Source: PALSA-607 sp036501485
Lineage (GTDB): Bacteria > Actinomycetota > Actinomycetes > Acidothermales > Acidothermaceae
Length of the DNA stretch: 10,200 bases
NCBI GenBank assembly: GCA_036501485.1
Contig: DASYAG010000032.1
Location: forward strand, 1 to 10,200
Direction: 5' to 3'
Positions 1 to 7,537 of the stretch are shown here, one piece after another (position 1 is the stretch's first letter; every line of letters starts with the position of its first letter). The position numbers and the translations under genes are program-made. The notes beneath the pieces were generated by a model that did not search any database, was not told the DNA's origin, and saw only the letters and a program-made list of their open reading frames with translations.

Positions 1-267
1 CCGATTGCGAGCGGTCAGGGTCACGAGGGAGCGGTCGAGATCCATCAGCGCGACGCCGTGCTACGGGGTGCGCGCCTCGCGGCCGGTGCGAGTGCGACGG
101 TTCCCGATGCGCCGCACGCGCATGTGTTCGTGGCGGTGGGCAGCGGTTCGCTCGACGGCGCCGGCGACCTCGCCACTGGTGACGCAGTGCGACTCAGCAA
201 CGCAGGCGAGCTCGACTTCGTGGCCGGCGCCGACGGTGCCGAGGTCCTCGTGTGGACCACCGGCTGA
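1..267 (+). CDS. Pirin-family (bicupin) protein, C-terminal part
   Basis: The frame is open from the left edge and stops with TGA at 265-267, giving 88 visible residues; the start lies outside the window. The visible part resembles the C-terminal cupin of YhaK/pirin-type proteins. There is a G-x-x-G-x-V-E-I-H-Q stretch at the beginning, then an alternating L-x-A-G-x-S / HVFVAVGSGSLDG pattern, an A-T-G-D-A-V-R-L-S turn, and a final strand A-E-V-L-V-W. Pirins are cytosolic metal-binding cupins; some have quercetinase activity, but that function cannot be assigned from this fragment. It ends 19 bases before the likely fumC start on the same strand, so co-transcription is possible. Other frames here are also open, but only this one gives a cupin-like pattern. 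The family call is from memory of the fold's pattern. Confidence 0.72.
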   Translation, partial: PIASGQGHEGAVEIHQRDAVLRGARLAAGASATVPDAPHAHVFVAVGSGSLDGAGDLATGDAVRLSNAGELDFVAGADGAEVLVWTTG

Positions 268-286
268 TGATGGGTACGGTCGTTTC

Positions 287-1669
287 GTGACCGAGGTGGT
301 GGAGCACAAGCCGCCCCAGCCCCACACCAAGCCGGAGTGGGCTCGCTGGGGCACCCAGACCCAGCTCGCGGTGCAGAACTTCCCGATCTCGGGGTTGCGC
401 ATCGACCGGCATCTCATCCGGTCGCTCGCCGCGATCAAGGCCGAGGCCGCGCTGGTGAACGCTCGGCTCGGTGTGCTCGACGAATCGATCGCGCGGGCGA
501 TCCACGAGGCGGCCAACGCCGTCGCCTCCGGCCTCCACGACGACCAGTTCCCCGTCGACGTGTTCCAGACCGGTTCAGGCACGTCGTCGAACATGAACGC
601 CAACGAGGTGATCGCGTCTCTCGCAAGTGAAGCGCTCGGGCACAACGTGCATCCCAACGACCACGTGAACGCGTCGCAGTCGTCGAACGACGTGGTGCCC
701 ACCGCAATCCGCATTGCTGCGATCGACATCGTGCGCGGCGAGCTGTTGCCGGCGTGCCATCGCCTGGAGGAGTCACTCGCCTCGCGCGCAGCCGCGTTCG
801 CCACCGTGGTGAAGACGGGCCGCACGCATCTGATGGACGCGCTGCCGGTGACGCTCGGCATGGAGCTCGCCAGTTACGCCGCGCAGGTGGGCGTGGCGCG
901 TGCCGGCATCGAGAGCGCGCTGCCGCGCGTTGGCACGGTGCCGCTCGGTGGCACGGCAGTGGGTACGGGCCTCAACACGCCCACGGGTTTCGCCGCGCAG
1001 ACGGTGGGCGCGCTCGCCGCTCGGTATGAATACGACCTGGTTCCCGCGGCGCTGCCGCTCGCAGTGCAGGCCGCGCACGACGACCTCGTCAGCCTGAGCG
1101 GCGCGTTGCGCACGCTGGCCGTGGCGCTGGTGAAGATCGCCAACGACATTCGGTGGATGAGCAGCGGGCCGCGCGCCGGTCTGGCCGAGATCATGCTGCC
1201 CGAGCTGCAAGCCGGCAGTTCGATGATGCCGGGCAAGGTGAATCCCGTGCTGGGCGAGGTGCTCGTGCAGGTGGCCGCCCAAGTGATCGGTAACGACGCG
1301 ACGATCGCGTTCTGTGGCAGCCAGGGCAACTTCGAGCTCAACGTCACGCTGCCCGTGATCGCGCACGACCTCTACGAGTCGGTGCGATTGCTGTCCAACG
1401 CCATGCTGATGTTCGCCGAGCGTTGCGTCGACGGCATCGAAGCCGACGTGGAACGCTGCCTCGAGCTCGCGGGCTCGTCACCAGCCATCGCCACCGCGCT
1501 GGCGCCTGCGCTCGGCTACGAACGAGTCTCCGACGTGGTGAAGCAAGCCGTGCGCGAACACCGCACGATCCGTTCGGTGATCCTCGAACGCGGCTTACTC
1601 GACGAAGCGACCGTCGATCGCCTCCTCGACCTCAACGCCATGAGCCGCGGCGAATCCGCGCCTGGGTAA
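287..1669 (+). CDS. fumC: Class II fumarate hydratase (fumarase C)
   Basis: Fumarase converts fumarate and water to L-malate in the TCA cycle; class II enzymes are iron-free cytosolic homotetramers. The 460 residues match the usual length of about 465. Visible landmarks are TGSGTSSNMN at about 95-104, the HPNDHVNASQSSND segment at 122-135, TGRTH with the His equivalent to E. coli His188 at 181, and the superfamily signature GSSMMPGKVNP at 310-320. In that signature Ser311, Lys317 and Asn319 match E. coli Ser318, Lys324 and Asn326. The frame is open back to position 5, but residues before the GTG at 287 are antisense-like and overlap the pirin gene. GTG 287 gives a normal N-terminus (VTEVVEHK). 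Its ribosome site is weak (GGG at 272-274), so GTG 296 or 299 remain possible. Aspartase and argininosuccinate lyase share the superfamily signature, but the overall pattern is fumarase. Confidence 0.95.
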   Translation: MTEVVEHKPPQPHTKPEWARWGTQTQLAVQNFPISGLRIDRHLIRSLAAIKAEAALVNARLGVLDESIARAIHEAANAVASGLHDDQFPVDVFQTGSGTSSNMNANEVIASLASEALGHNVHPNDHVNASQSSNDVVPTAIRIAAIDIVRGELLPACHRLEESLASRAAAFATVVKTGRTHLMDALPVTLGMELASYAAQVGVARAGIESALPRVGTVPLGGTAVGTGLNTPTGFAAQTVGALAARYEYDLVPAALPLAVQAAHDDLVSLSGALRTLAVALVKIANDIRWMSSGPRAGLAEIMLPELQAGSSMMPGKVNPVLGEVLVQVAAQVIGNDATIAFCGSQGNFELNVTLPVIAHDLYESVRLLSNAMLMFAERCVDGIEADVERCLELAGSSPAIATALAPALGYERVSDVVKQAVREHRTIRSVILERGLLDEATVDRLLDLNAMSRGESAPG

Positions 1670-1687
1670 CCCGCGCTTTGATCGGCC

Positions 1688-1706
1688 GACACACACGCGC
1701 GGTGTC
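1688..1706 (+). terminator. Weak stem-loop after fumC
   Basis: GACAC at 1688-1692 can pair with GTGTC at 1702-1706 around a 9-base loop, 18 bases after the fumC stop. The stem is only 5 bp and no T-run follows, so it is a poor intrinsic terminator and may be chance. The rest of the gap to the RHS start holds a candidate promoter and no gene. Confidence 0.2.
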
Positions 1707-1743
1707 CGCATCGACATTGTGACCGATTCTGCTGTTGGTTTCG

Positions 1744-1773
1744 TTGACATCGTGTGAATTCGGTCCTAGACCG
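1744..1773 (+). promoter_or_regulatory. Candidate RHS gene promoter with overlapping inverted repeat
   Basis: A perfect -35 hexamer TTGACA lies at 1744-1749. Seventeen bases later is TAGACC (1767-1772), a 3-of-6 match to a -10 box. A 13-base inverted repeat, CGGTC-CTA-GACCG at 1761-1773, covers the -10 position and could be an operator. The candidate start of transcription would be about 60 bases before the RHS start codon. The -35 is strong, the -10 weak, and the operator role is inference. Confidence 0.4.
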
Positions 1774-1830
1774 TTGGCGGGACGGGCCCCATTCTGCTGG
1801 CGCAATTCTCTGGTGAAGTGCGCGGCAAGC

Positions 1831-1836
1831 AAGGGG
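1831..1836 (+). promoter_or_regulatory. Ribosome binding site choosing the RHS start at 1842
   Basis: AAGGGG sits 5 bases before ATG 1842. An in-frame GTG at 1818 lacks such a site and would add eight residues before the basic n-region of the signal peptide, so ATG 1842 is preferred. Confidence 0.6.
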
Positions 1837-1841
1837 TCGAC

Positions 1842-3905
1842 ATGGTCAGGCGTCGTTTTGTGGGCCGCAGGGCGTCGTCGGTGTTCGTTGCCGCGGCGTT
1901 GATCGCGGGTTCGGTCGTGATCGGCCACGACTTCGGTGTTCCGGTGTCGGCGACACCCGATCGGATCGATTTCGTCGGTGCGGGATCGAATTCCGGGAGT
2001 CCAGATGTCCCGGTTCCGGCTGGGACGGCAGCGGGCGACTTCGAACTGTTGTGGGTTGGTGGCGAGTCAACGCCCGTGTCCGGCTGTACCGGGTGGACGC
2101 TCGTGAATAGCTCGCCGGGGATCTTCGGTGGCGAGCCGCAGATGATCGCGTATCGCTGGGCAACGGCGTCGGAGCCGTCCTCGTATCCGTGCGCGTCATC
2201 GACGCAGCAGGATGCCGCGGCGATTGTCGTGTATCGAGGCGTCGACTCGTCGAGCCCGTTTGATGTCGTCACACCGGGAGCGCTCCAGGGGCCCAACCAA
2301 CCTGGTGGCGACACGTATTTTCCGCCCGCACTGACTACGGCGCCGGGGTCGGTCGTCGTGCGCACACTTGCTCACAACAACTTCGCCTGCGGGGGTTGTT
2401 TCGGGGCGCCGACGCCGCCCACCGGGCATACCCAACGCGCTTGGATCGAAGGCGGTCTGGCCTTGAAGGAGAACACGTACGGCGGTGTGTGGGATATGGG
2501 AGCGACGCCGGATTCGTCGTTGTCACCCGCCGCATACTTGTCGCCGTCGGGGTTCGAGCCCAGTGGCACCGGTGACGACATGTTCACCATGTCGTTGACC
2601 TTGCACGCGTCGGGATCTCCGTTCCGACCGTCGCTACGCGATGCCCTGTTGGGCGGCAGCTCGGAGGGCGCGAAGAATCTCTGCAGCTGTCATGTGGCGG
2701 ACCCCGTAGACCCGGCGACAGGGAACTACTACGAGAAGGCAACCGATCTGGCGATTCCCGGGCGGGGGCCGTCGATCGACTTCACGCGTACGTACAACTC
2801 GCGGCCCGGTGAAATGGAGCCGGACTCGATGTTCGGGTACGGCTGGTCGTCGATGTACGACCAGCAGATCACCGTTTCGGGTTCGACCGCGACCGTCCGT
2901 CAGTCGGGAGGCGCCGACATCACTTTCACTGACAGCGGCGGCACGTGGGAGCCGGATCCGGGCGTGACCTCCACGCTGACGGATCAGGGCTCGACATGGA
3001 AGCTGGTGCGGAACGCGACCGATTTCCTGGTGTTCGACAAGTCGACCGGCGAGCTCGACAGTTTCGCCGATCAGTATGGGAACACGACGACGCTCACCTA
3101 CGACGGTTCGGGACATCTCGCGACTGTGACCGACCCGGCGGGCCGGGCCGTAACGGTCAACTTCACCGGCAGCCACATCACGTCGCTCGTGGATTTCACG
3201 GGTCGGACAGTGACGTACGCGTACAGCGCCGCCGGCGACCTCACCGACGTAGTCGACGTTCGCGGCGGGCATTGGCAATACACCTACGACAGCAACCATC
3301 TGCTGCTGACGGTCCGCACGCCGCGCTTCTACGGCGACACGACAACGAGCCCGACTCCGGTCACGACGAATCACTATGACGCCGAGGGCCGCGTCGATAG
3401 CCAAACGGACCCGCTTGGTCACACGACGACGTTCGACTACTCGACGCTCGCGGCGCAGCGCGGCACGCTCGTCACCGACGCCAACGGGAACGAGAACGCG
3501 TATTACTACGACGCCTCCGGGTTCCTGGTCGCGGAGACCACGGGTTACAACGGCACGCCGTCGACGACGATGTTCGACTACGACCCGACGACGTTCGGCG
3601 TCACGAAGACGATCGACGCGCTCGACCACGCGACGACAATGACCTACGACTCGGCCGGCAACCTGACCAGCCGTACCGACCCGGACGGTAACGAGTCGCA
3701 GTGGGGCCCGTACAACGCGTTCAACGAGCCGACGAGCGCAACCGACGCCGACGGCGTGACCACGACGTACAGCTACGACGGCGCCAACGGGAATCTCTCT
3801 CGGTCTCGGCACCGTGCAAGATGCCGGACACGAGCAACTGTTCGGCGGGCGCTGCGGCGACCACGAGCTACGGGCATTCGTCGGCGACGCATCCGGACGA
3901 CGTGA
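1842..3905 (+). CDS. RHS/YD-repeat polymorphic toxin, 5' part: signal peptide, N-terminal domain, first YD repeats
   Basis: This is the export and shell half of an RHS toxin. Residues 1-37 form a signal peptide: an Arg-rich n-region (MVRRRFVGRR), a hydrophobic core at about 12-28 and a likely cut after VSA-37. Residues 40-265 form a Cys-containing beta-rich domain with a GDFELLWV...GWTLV...YRWATASEPSSY...YRGVDSSSPFDVV layout, seen in surface and tail-fibre-like proteins. From about 287, DPVDPATGNYYE...DLAIPGRGPSIDFTRTYNS marks the DUF6531-type start of an RHS shell. YD repeats (YGNTTTLTYDGSGHLATVTD and similar) run from about 408. YD-like sequence ends at Gly-Asn-Leu (3789-3797). Beyond that the frame is arginine-rich non-family sequence to the stop at 3905, while the YD pattern continues in the -1 frame. 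This is therefore half of a split gene rather than a complete protein. Confidence 0.85.
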   Translation: MVRRRFVGRRASSVFVAAALIAGSVVIGHDFGVPVSATPDRIDFVGAGSNSGSPDVPVPAGTAAGDFELLWVGGESTPVSGCTGWTLVNSSPGIFGGEPQMIAYRWATASEPSSYPCASSTQQDAAAIVVYRGVDSSSPFDVVTPGALQGPNQPGGDTYFPPALTTAPGSVVVRTLAHNNFACGGCFGAPTPPTGHTQRAWIEGGLALKENTYGGVWDMGATPDSSLSPAAYLSPSGFEPSGTGDDMFTMSLTLHASGSPFRPSLRDALLGGSSEGAKNLCSCHVADPVDPATGNYYEKATDLAIPGRGPSIDFTRTYNSRPGEMEPDSMFGYGWSSMYDQQITVSGSTATVRQSGGADITFTDSGGTWEPDPGVTSTLTDQGSTWKLVRNATDFLVFDKSTGELDSFADQYGNTTTLTYDGSGHLATVTDPAGRAVTVNFTGSHITSLVDFTGRTVTYAYSAAGDLTDVVDVRGGHWQYTYDSNHLLLTVRTPRFYGDTTTSPTPVTTNHYDAEGRVDSQTDPLGHTTTFDYSTLAAQRGTLVTDANGNENAYYYDASGFLVAETTGYNGTPSTTMFDYDPTTFGVTKTIDALDHATTMTYDSAGNLTSRTDPDGNESQWGPYNAFNEPTSATDADGVTTTYSYDGANGNLSRSRHRARCRTRATVRRALRRPRATGIRRRRIRTT
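3794..3801 (+). repeat. (TC)4 dinucleotide tract at the RHS frame break
   Basis: Four TC units lie exactly where the YD-repeat reading frame passes from the upstream frame to the -1 frame. Removing one TC unit, or adding one base, joins Gly-Asn-Leu to Ser-Val-Ser-Ala-Pro-Cys without loss of sense. The tract is short, so slippage during replication, a sequencing or assembly error, or a fixed mutation are all possible. Confidence 0.75.
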
Positions 3906-6900
3906 CCTCGACGACGGACCCGAACGGCCACACGACCACGTTCACCTATGACGGCGATGGCAACCTTGTCGAGTCGGACTCGAACTCGATCGCGTCGCTC
4001 GGCGGTGCGAAGCTGGTGACGAAGTACACCTACGATCGCCTCGGGCGGCTCGTGTCGACCGTCGCACCCGAAGGTAACAAGAGCGGCGGGACACCGAATC
4101 AGCATCGCGAAGCGACGCTCTACGACGATGGCGGGCTCACGCTGTCGACGTTCGACCAGATCTCCCAACCACAAGTCGACACGTTCAGCCGGCCGAACGC
4201 GAGCACGCTCGGTACGACCGAGACCGGCGCGAGCTGGAACGTGATTCCTTCCGACGCGGTGTGGTCGGTCCACAACGGTGCGGCGAGCCTCACCACTGCG
4301 TCGGGCACCGGGATCCGCGACCTGGCTGTGATCAACGCTTACGCCGACGGGACTTTCGCGCTGACGGACACCACAGTGCCCGGCAGCAACTTCGGTCTCG
4401 CGTTCCGGGTCCAGGACGTCAGCAACTTCTGGACGCTGCGCGCCCTTCCGTCGAGCTCGAACTGGAAGCTTTACAAGGTCGTCGCGGGCGCGGCGACGCA
4501 AGTCGGGTCGAGTAGCAGTACAGGCACATGCTGCACCGCGGGTCAGCGCATCAGTGTGACCACATCCGGCAGCTCTATTAAGGCCTACATCTCGAGTAGC
4601 ACCAGCGCGGCGCCGACACTTCTCATCAGCGCGACCGATAGCGCGTTGTCGACCGCCACGCAGGCGGGAGTCTTCGCGCAGGACGCCAACGACGGCGCAG
4701 CGACGAACTTCACGGCGAGCAAGGCTGGCGGCGGTGTCACCAACAGCGTGTACGACGCGGATCGCGACACGATCAGTGCCACGGACCCCGACGGCAACGT
4801 CACCGGCTCGGCATACGACGCCAACGACGAACTCACCACCGTCACCCGCCCCGACTCGACTGCGCTCAAGTACGGCTACGACGCGATCGGCAACCGTGCC
4901 AGCTACACCGACGGCAGCAACAACACCACGACCTGGACCTACACCGACGCTGCCTTCCCCAACTCGGCCACATCGATGCAGCCGCCTTCACCCCTGACCT
5001 CGACGTCATACGACTACGACGCGCTCGGACGACTCAGCGACACGCTGCAGGGCACACAGACCGCTACCTACACATACGACCCTGCGGGCCGCCTCACGGC
5101 ACTCGCGTACAGCACGTCGACGACGCCGTCCATCACGAATGTCACCTACGACAACGACGGCCGGCGTCTGAGCGTCACCGAGGACAACGGCATCGGCACT
5201 TCGACGTGGGCGTACGACACCCTCGGTCGCGTCGTGTCGACCAAACTCGGCGGGAGCGGCCTCACGGTCGGCTACGACTACGACCTCAACGGCAATACCA
5301 CCAAGATCACCTACCCGAACGAGACGAATCCCGTCGTGCAGTGTTACGACGAAGCCGATCGGCTGGTGAAGATCTACGACCCCACCGTGCCAGCGGCAAC
5401 CTGCTCCAGCAGCGGCAACAGCGCCTGGTCGTACGACTACGACAACAACATCACATCGGTCACCTACCAGAACGGCGTCACCGACGCTCGCACCTACGAC
5501 CTCGACGACAACATCACGAGCATGGAAACCAAATTCGGTGCGAGCAGCTACGGCAAGTTCGTCTACACCCGCGACCCCGCCGGGCAGGTCGCATCCACCA
5601 CGACGACCGGAACCAACCTCCAACCGACCGGCACCGAGACGAACAGCTACAACTCGCTCAACCAGCTGACGGGAGCGACGAGCACGCTCGCGACCCGTAC
5701 CTACACGTACAACGCCGGCGACAACCTCACGCGCAACGACACGCGCTACCAACAGTTCAACGGCGCCGACGAGCTGTGCTGGCAAACCACCACCGCGAGC
5801 GGCAACGGGTGCGCGTCCCCGCCAACCGGCGCAACGACCTACTCGTACAACGGCAACGGCGACCGCACAAGCATGACCGCCGGCGCCGCCACGACCACAT
5901 TCGGGTACGACCAGCAGAACCGGCTCACCAGCCTCACCGCCGGGACCACCCTCGCGTCGTACAGCTACATGGCCGACGGCACACGCTTGTCGAAGACCGT
6001 GAGCGGCACCGAGACCGACTTCACCTACAGCTCCAACGGCGGCACGCCACTCCTGCTCCAAACCCAGAGCGGCGGCGGCTGGACCAGCTATATCTACGGC
6101 CCCGACGGCGTCTCGTACGAACGCAAGAACGCCTCCGTCTACCGGATCACCACCCACGACCAACTCGGATCGATCCGGATCACCACCGACAGCTCAGGCG
6201 CCAACCAAGGCACCTACAGCTACGACGCGTACGGCAACGTCATCCACGTCAACGGCCTCGGAAGCTCCCTCCAATTCGCCGGACAATACGTCGACACCGA
6301 AACCGGATTCCTCTACCTCCAAGCCCGCTACTACGACCCGGCCACAGGCCAATTCATCACCCGCGATCCTGCCTTCAATCAAACCTTGAACACATATGAC
6401 TACGTTGATGACTCGCCTTTGATCGGCGTCGACCCGTCGGGTTTGAGGTCGTGCAGCGTATTGGCGACCTTCAACCCGTTTAGCAGCAACAATTGTTTGC
6501 GCACTTCTGCCCAAAATGGGTCGGGAGTATCGAAGATAATTCAGAAAGCCGACCCTGCGTACCTCATGATAGACGGGTATGTCAACGAATGGGATGCCGC
6601 GTCCAATGGGTGCTCAGGATGGACAGCCTTTAAGTACGGCGCCGAAGGCGTCGCAGGCGCGGCCGGAACGGCCCTGTTCGCAGGTGGCATTACGAGCGCT
6701 GGCTCTGCACTTGTTGACAGTCTCTTCAATGACGCCGAGTCTCTAGGGTCAACGGGCCGGACGGTCGCTGAGAGCCTCAAGGAACAACTCGCAATGGAGC
6801 AAGCAATGTCAGAGCCAGAGGCGGGCACGCGACTTCCGCTTGAAATGACGGATCCGAGGTGGCCCGCCGAGGACGGCTGGGTCAAGATGGGGCAGAACAT

Positions 6901-6967
6901 TGAAGGAGTCCAGATCCACTATGTCCAGGGCCCTGACGGAACTACGGACGACTGGAAATTTAAATGA
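3797..6967 (+). CDS. RHS/YD-repeat polymorphic toxin, 3' part: YD repeats, inserted jelly-roll-like domain, core and toxin tip
   Basis: This continues the 5' part in the -1 frame; the frame is open from about 3701, but family sequence begins at 3797. With one corrected frame the protein has about 1,708 residues, a usual size for a secreted RHS toxin. In order it has YD repeats to about 4165, a domain at 4174-4734 that begins DTFSRPNASTLGT and looks like a laminin-G/concanavalin-type jelly roll, further YD repeats to about 6160, and the RHS-associated core. The core contains DQLGSIRITTDSSG, SYDAYGN and QARYYDPATGQFITRDP, and ends with DPSGL at 6431-6445. RHS shells enclose a C-terminal toxin and release it by autoproteolysis near this core in known systems. 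The first ATG is at 3821 and no signal peptide follows, so this part alone should not be exported. The tip and immunity gene are annotated separately. Confidence 0.85.
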   Translation, partial: LSVSAPCKMPDTSNCSAGAAATTSYGHSSATHPDDVTSTTDPNGHTTTFTYDGDGNLVESDSNSIASLGGAKLVTKYTYDRLGRLVSTVAPEGNKSGGTPNQHREATLYDDGGLTLSTFDQISQPQVDTFSRPNASTLGTTETGASWNVIPSDAVWSVHNGAASLTTASGTGIRDLAVINAYADGTFALTDTTVPGSNFGLAFRVQDVSNFWTLRALPSSSNWKLYKVVAGAATQVGSSSSTGTCCTAGQRISVTTSGSSIKAYISSSTSAAPTLLISATDSALSTATQAGVFAQDANDGAATNFTASKAGGGVTNSVYDADRDTISATDPDGNVTGSAYDANDELTTVTRPDSTALKYGYDAIGNRASYTDGSNNTTTWTYTDAAFPNSATSMQPPSPLTSTSYDYDALGRLSDTLQGTQTATYTYDPAGRLTALAYSTSTTPSITNVTYDNDGRRLSVTEDNGIGTSTWAYDTLGRVVSTKLGGSGLTVGYDYDLNGNTTKITYPNETNPVVQCYDEADRLVKIYDPTVPAATCSSSGNSAWSYDYDNNITSVTYQNGVTDARTYDLDDNITSMETKFGASSYGKFVYTRDPAGQVASTTTTGTNLQPTGTETNSYNSLNQLTGATSTLATRTYTYNAGDNLTRNDTRYQQFNGADELCWQTTTASGNGCASPPTGATTYSYNGNGDRTSMTAGAATTTFGYDQQNRLTSLTAGTTLASYSYMADGTRLSKTVSGTETDFTYSSNGGTPLLLQTQSGGGWTSYIYGPDGVSYERKNASVYRITTHDQLGSIRITTDSSGANQGTYSYDAYGNVIHVNGLGSSLQFAGQYVDTETGFLYLQARYYDPATGQFITRDPAFNQTLNTYDYVDDSPLIGVDPSGLRSCSVLATFNPFSSNNCLRTSAQNGSGVSKIIQKADPAYLMIDGYVNEWDAASNGCSGWTAFKYGAEGVAGAAGTALFAGGITSAGSALVDSLFNDAESLGSTGRTVAESLKEQLAMEQAMSEPEAGTRLPLEMTDPRWPAEDGWVKMGQNIEGVQIHYVQGPDGTTDDWKFK
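4174..4734 (+). other. Inserted jelly-roll-like domain within the YD repeats
   Basis: About 187 residues without YD repeats interrupt the shell. They begin DTFSRPNASTLGTTETGASW, continue with an alternating hydrophobic pattern (GSNFGLAFRVQD, NFWTLRAL, WKLYKVVAG, ISVTTSGSSIKAYI) and end near AGVFAQDANDGAATNF. The opening and the W-x-L-Y-K-V pattern are typical of LamG/3-keto-glycoside-type jelly rolls found as binding modules in exported proteins. YD repeats resume directly after it. Sugar or surface binding is inference. Confidence 0.55.
6446..6964 (+). other. Variable C-terminal toxin tip of the RHS protein
   Basis: This is the 173-residue stretch after the DPSGL end of the RHS core, where polymorphic toxins carry their exchangeable effector. 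Its first part has four Cys and a Gly/Ala-rich segment (EGVAGAAGTALFAGGITSAG) that could be a buried or membrane-active helix. A Glu/Met-rich helix follows (EQLAMEQAMSEPEAG). The last 45 residues form a compact module with Asp-Pro-Arg-Trp-Pro, Gly-Trp-Val-Lys-Met, Ile-His-Tyr-Val and a terminal Asp-Asp-Trp-Lys-Phe-Lys. I recall similar C-termini on other RHS or polymorphic toxins but cannot name a characterised family. The lone His and terminal Lys residues would suit an RNase-like fold, which is a guess. GC falls to about 45-55% here, against about 60% in the preceding core, suggesting exchange of the tip. Confidence 0.65.
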
Positions 6968-7091
6968 CTCTGGGTGTCGCAGGCTTTGCGATCCCGACGT
7001 ATTTGCATGCCTCGCCTCGTGACGTGAAAAGATTTAAACCCTGCGGTAGCGTAGTGATGCACGCACCGATGTTTACATTGGGACCGGCGGC

Positions 7092-7514
7092 ATGATAGTT
7101 CCGTGCTCATACAACGACGGCTCATCTCTCGGAGCACCACATCGCGGCAACTTCTACACCGAGCGCACCGTCTTTCACCTCGTGGTCGGAAAGAACTATG
7201 TCGTGGCGGGGCTGGGGATCTTTGAGACCGTGCTCCTCGCACTCGTGTGCGATGAAACCGGCAACCCAAACTGGCTCCCGGTAGGCCTGTTCGATTTCGC
7301 TGGTAACTCGATACCCGACGACTGGGAGTTCGCGCTGTTTGACGGTGTCGCGGCATCTGGCGGTGCCGCAGGGCATCGATGGGTTGCGCGCTGGGGATAC
7401 CGCCAACTCGTACGCGATCCTCGCCACAGCGACGCGCTCATCGAACGCGACCCCCATGCACTCGCGATCTACTTCGCCGAGGTCGCTAAGTTCTCGGACG
7501 AATCAGATTGTTGA
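7092..7514 (+). CDS. Probable immunity protein for the RHS toxin tip
   Basis: This gene encodes 140 residues with no signal peptide and no clear membrane segment, so it is probably cytosolic. The composition is acidic and aromatic-rich: FYTERTVFHLVVGKNYVV, a GLGIFETVLLALVCDE segment, NWLPVGLFDF, a PDDWEFALFDG turn, and HRWVARWGYRQLVRD followed by a C-terminal helix with ALIERDPHALAIYF. I do not recognise a named domain, though I recall similar small proteins beside RHS tips. The immunity role rests mainly on position: first gene after an RHS tip, same strand, right size. The start is ATG 7092 with GGGA at 7080-7083, 8 bases upstream. The 124-base gap before it includes an AT-rich patch near 7026-7037 that could hold a promoter independent of the RHS gene, as an immunity gene would need if the RHS gene is broken. 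Confidence 0.7.
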   Translation: MIVPCSYNDGSSLGAPHRGNFYTERTVFHLVVGKNYVVAGLGIFETVLLALVCDETGNPNWLPVGLFDFAGNSIPDDWEFALFDGVAASGGAAGHRWVARWGYRQLVRDPRHSDALIERDPHALAIYFAEVAKFSDESDC

Positions 7515-7537
7515 CGGCTGAACGCGCGTGCGCCGTC
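7513..7537 (+). terminator. Stem-loop at the end of the immunity gene
   Basis: GACGGC at 7513-7518 pairs with GCCGTC at 7532-7537 around a 13-base loop that itself contains the palindrome ACGCGCGT (7522-7529). It overlaps the stop codon and has no T-run, so termination is uncertain; many high-GC genomes use such T-less stems. Confidence 0.3.

Noticed and set aside
5..286. Upstream extension of the fumarase frame to position 5
   Set aside because: The added residues are Arg/Pro/Ser-rich, overlap the pirin gene in another phase and do not belong to class II fumarases.
2634..3812. Long minus-strand open frame of 392 codons
   Set aside because: It is antisense to the DUF6531 and YD-repeat part of the RHS gene. 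Its Arg/Val-rich repetitive product mirrors YD-repeat codons and has no family pattern.
3789..3812. Programmed -1 ribosomal frameshift in the RHS gene
   Set aside because: There is no X-XXY-YYZ slippery heptamer and no obvious downstream stimulatory hairpin; a change in TC copy number explains the break more simply.
3060..6160. Possible CRISPR-like or tandem DNA repeat array
   Set aside because: The periodicity comes from degenerate YD protein repeats; no identical repeats with regular spacers are present.
5006..6163. Long minus-strand open frame of 385 codons
   Set aside because: It is antisense to YD repeats; the Val/Gly-rich product arises from repeated GAC/TAC/AAC codons in the real gene.
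5206..6399. Plus-strand open frame of 397 codons in another phase
   Set aside because: The Arg/His/Gln-rich product lies wholly within the RHS gene, whose own frame shows clear YD and core motifs.
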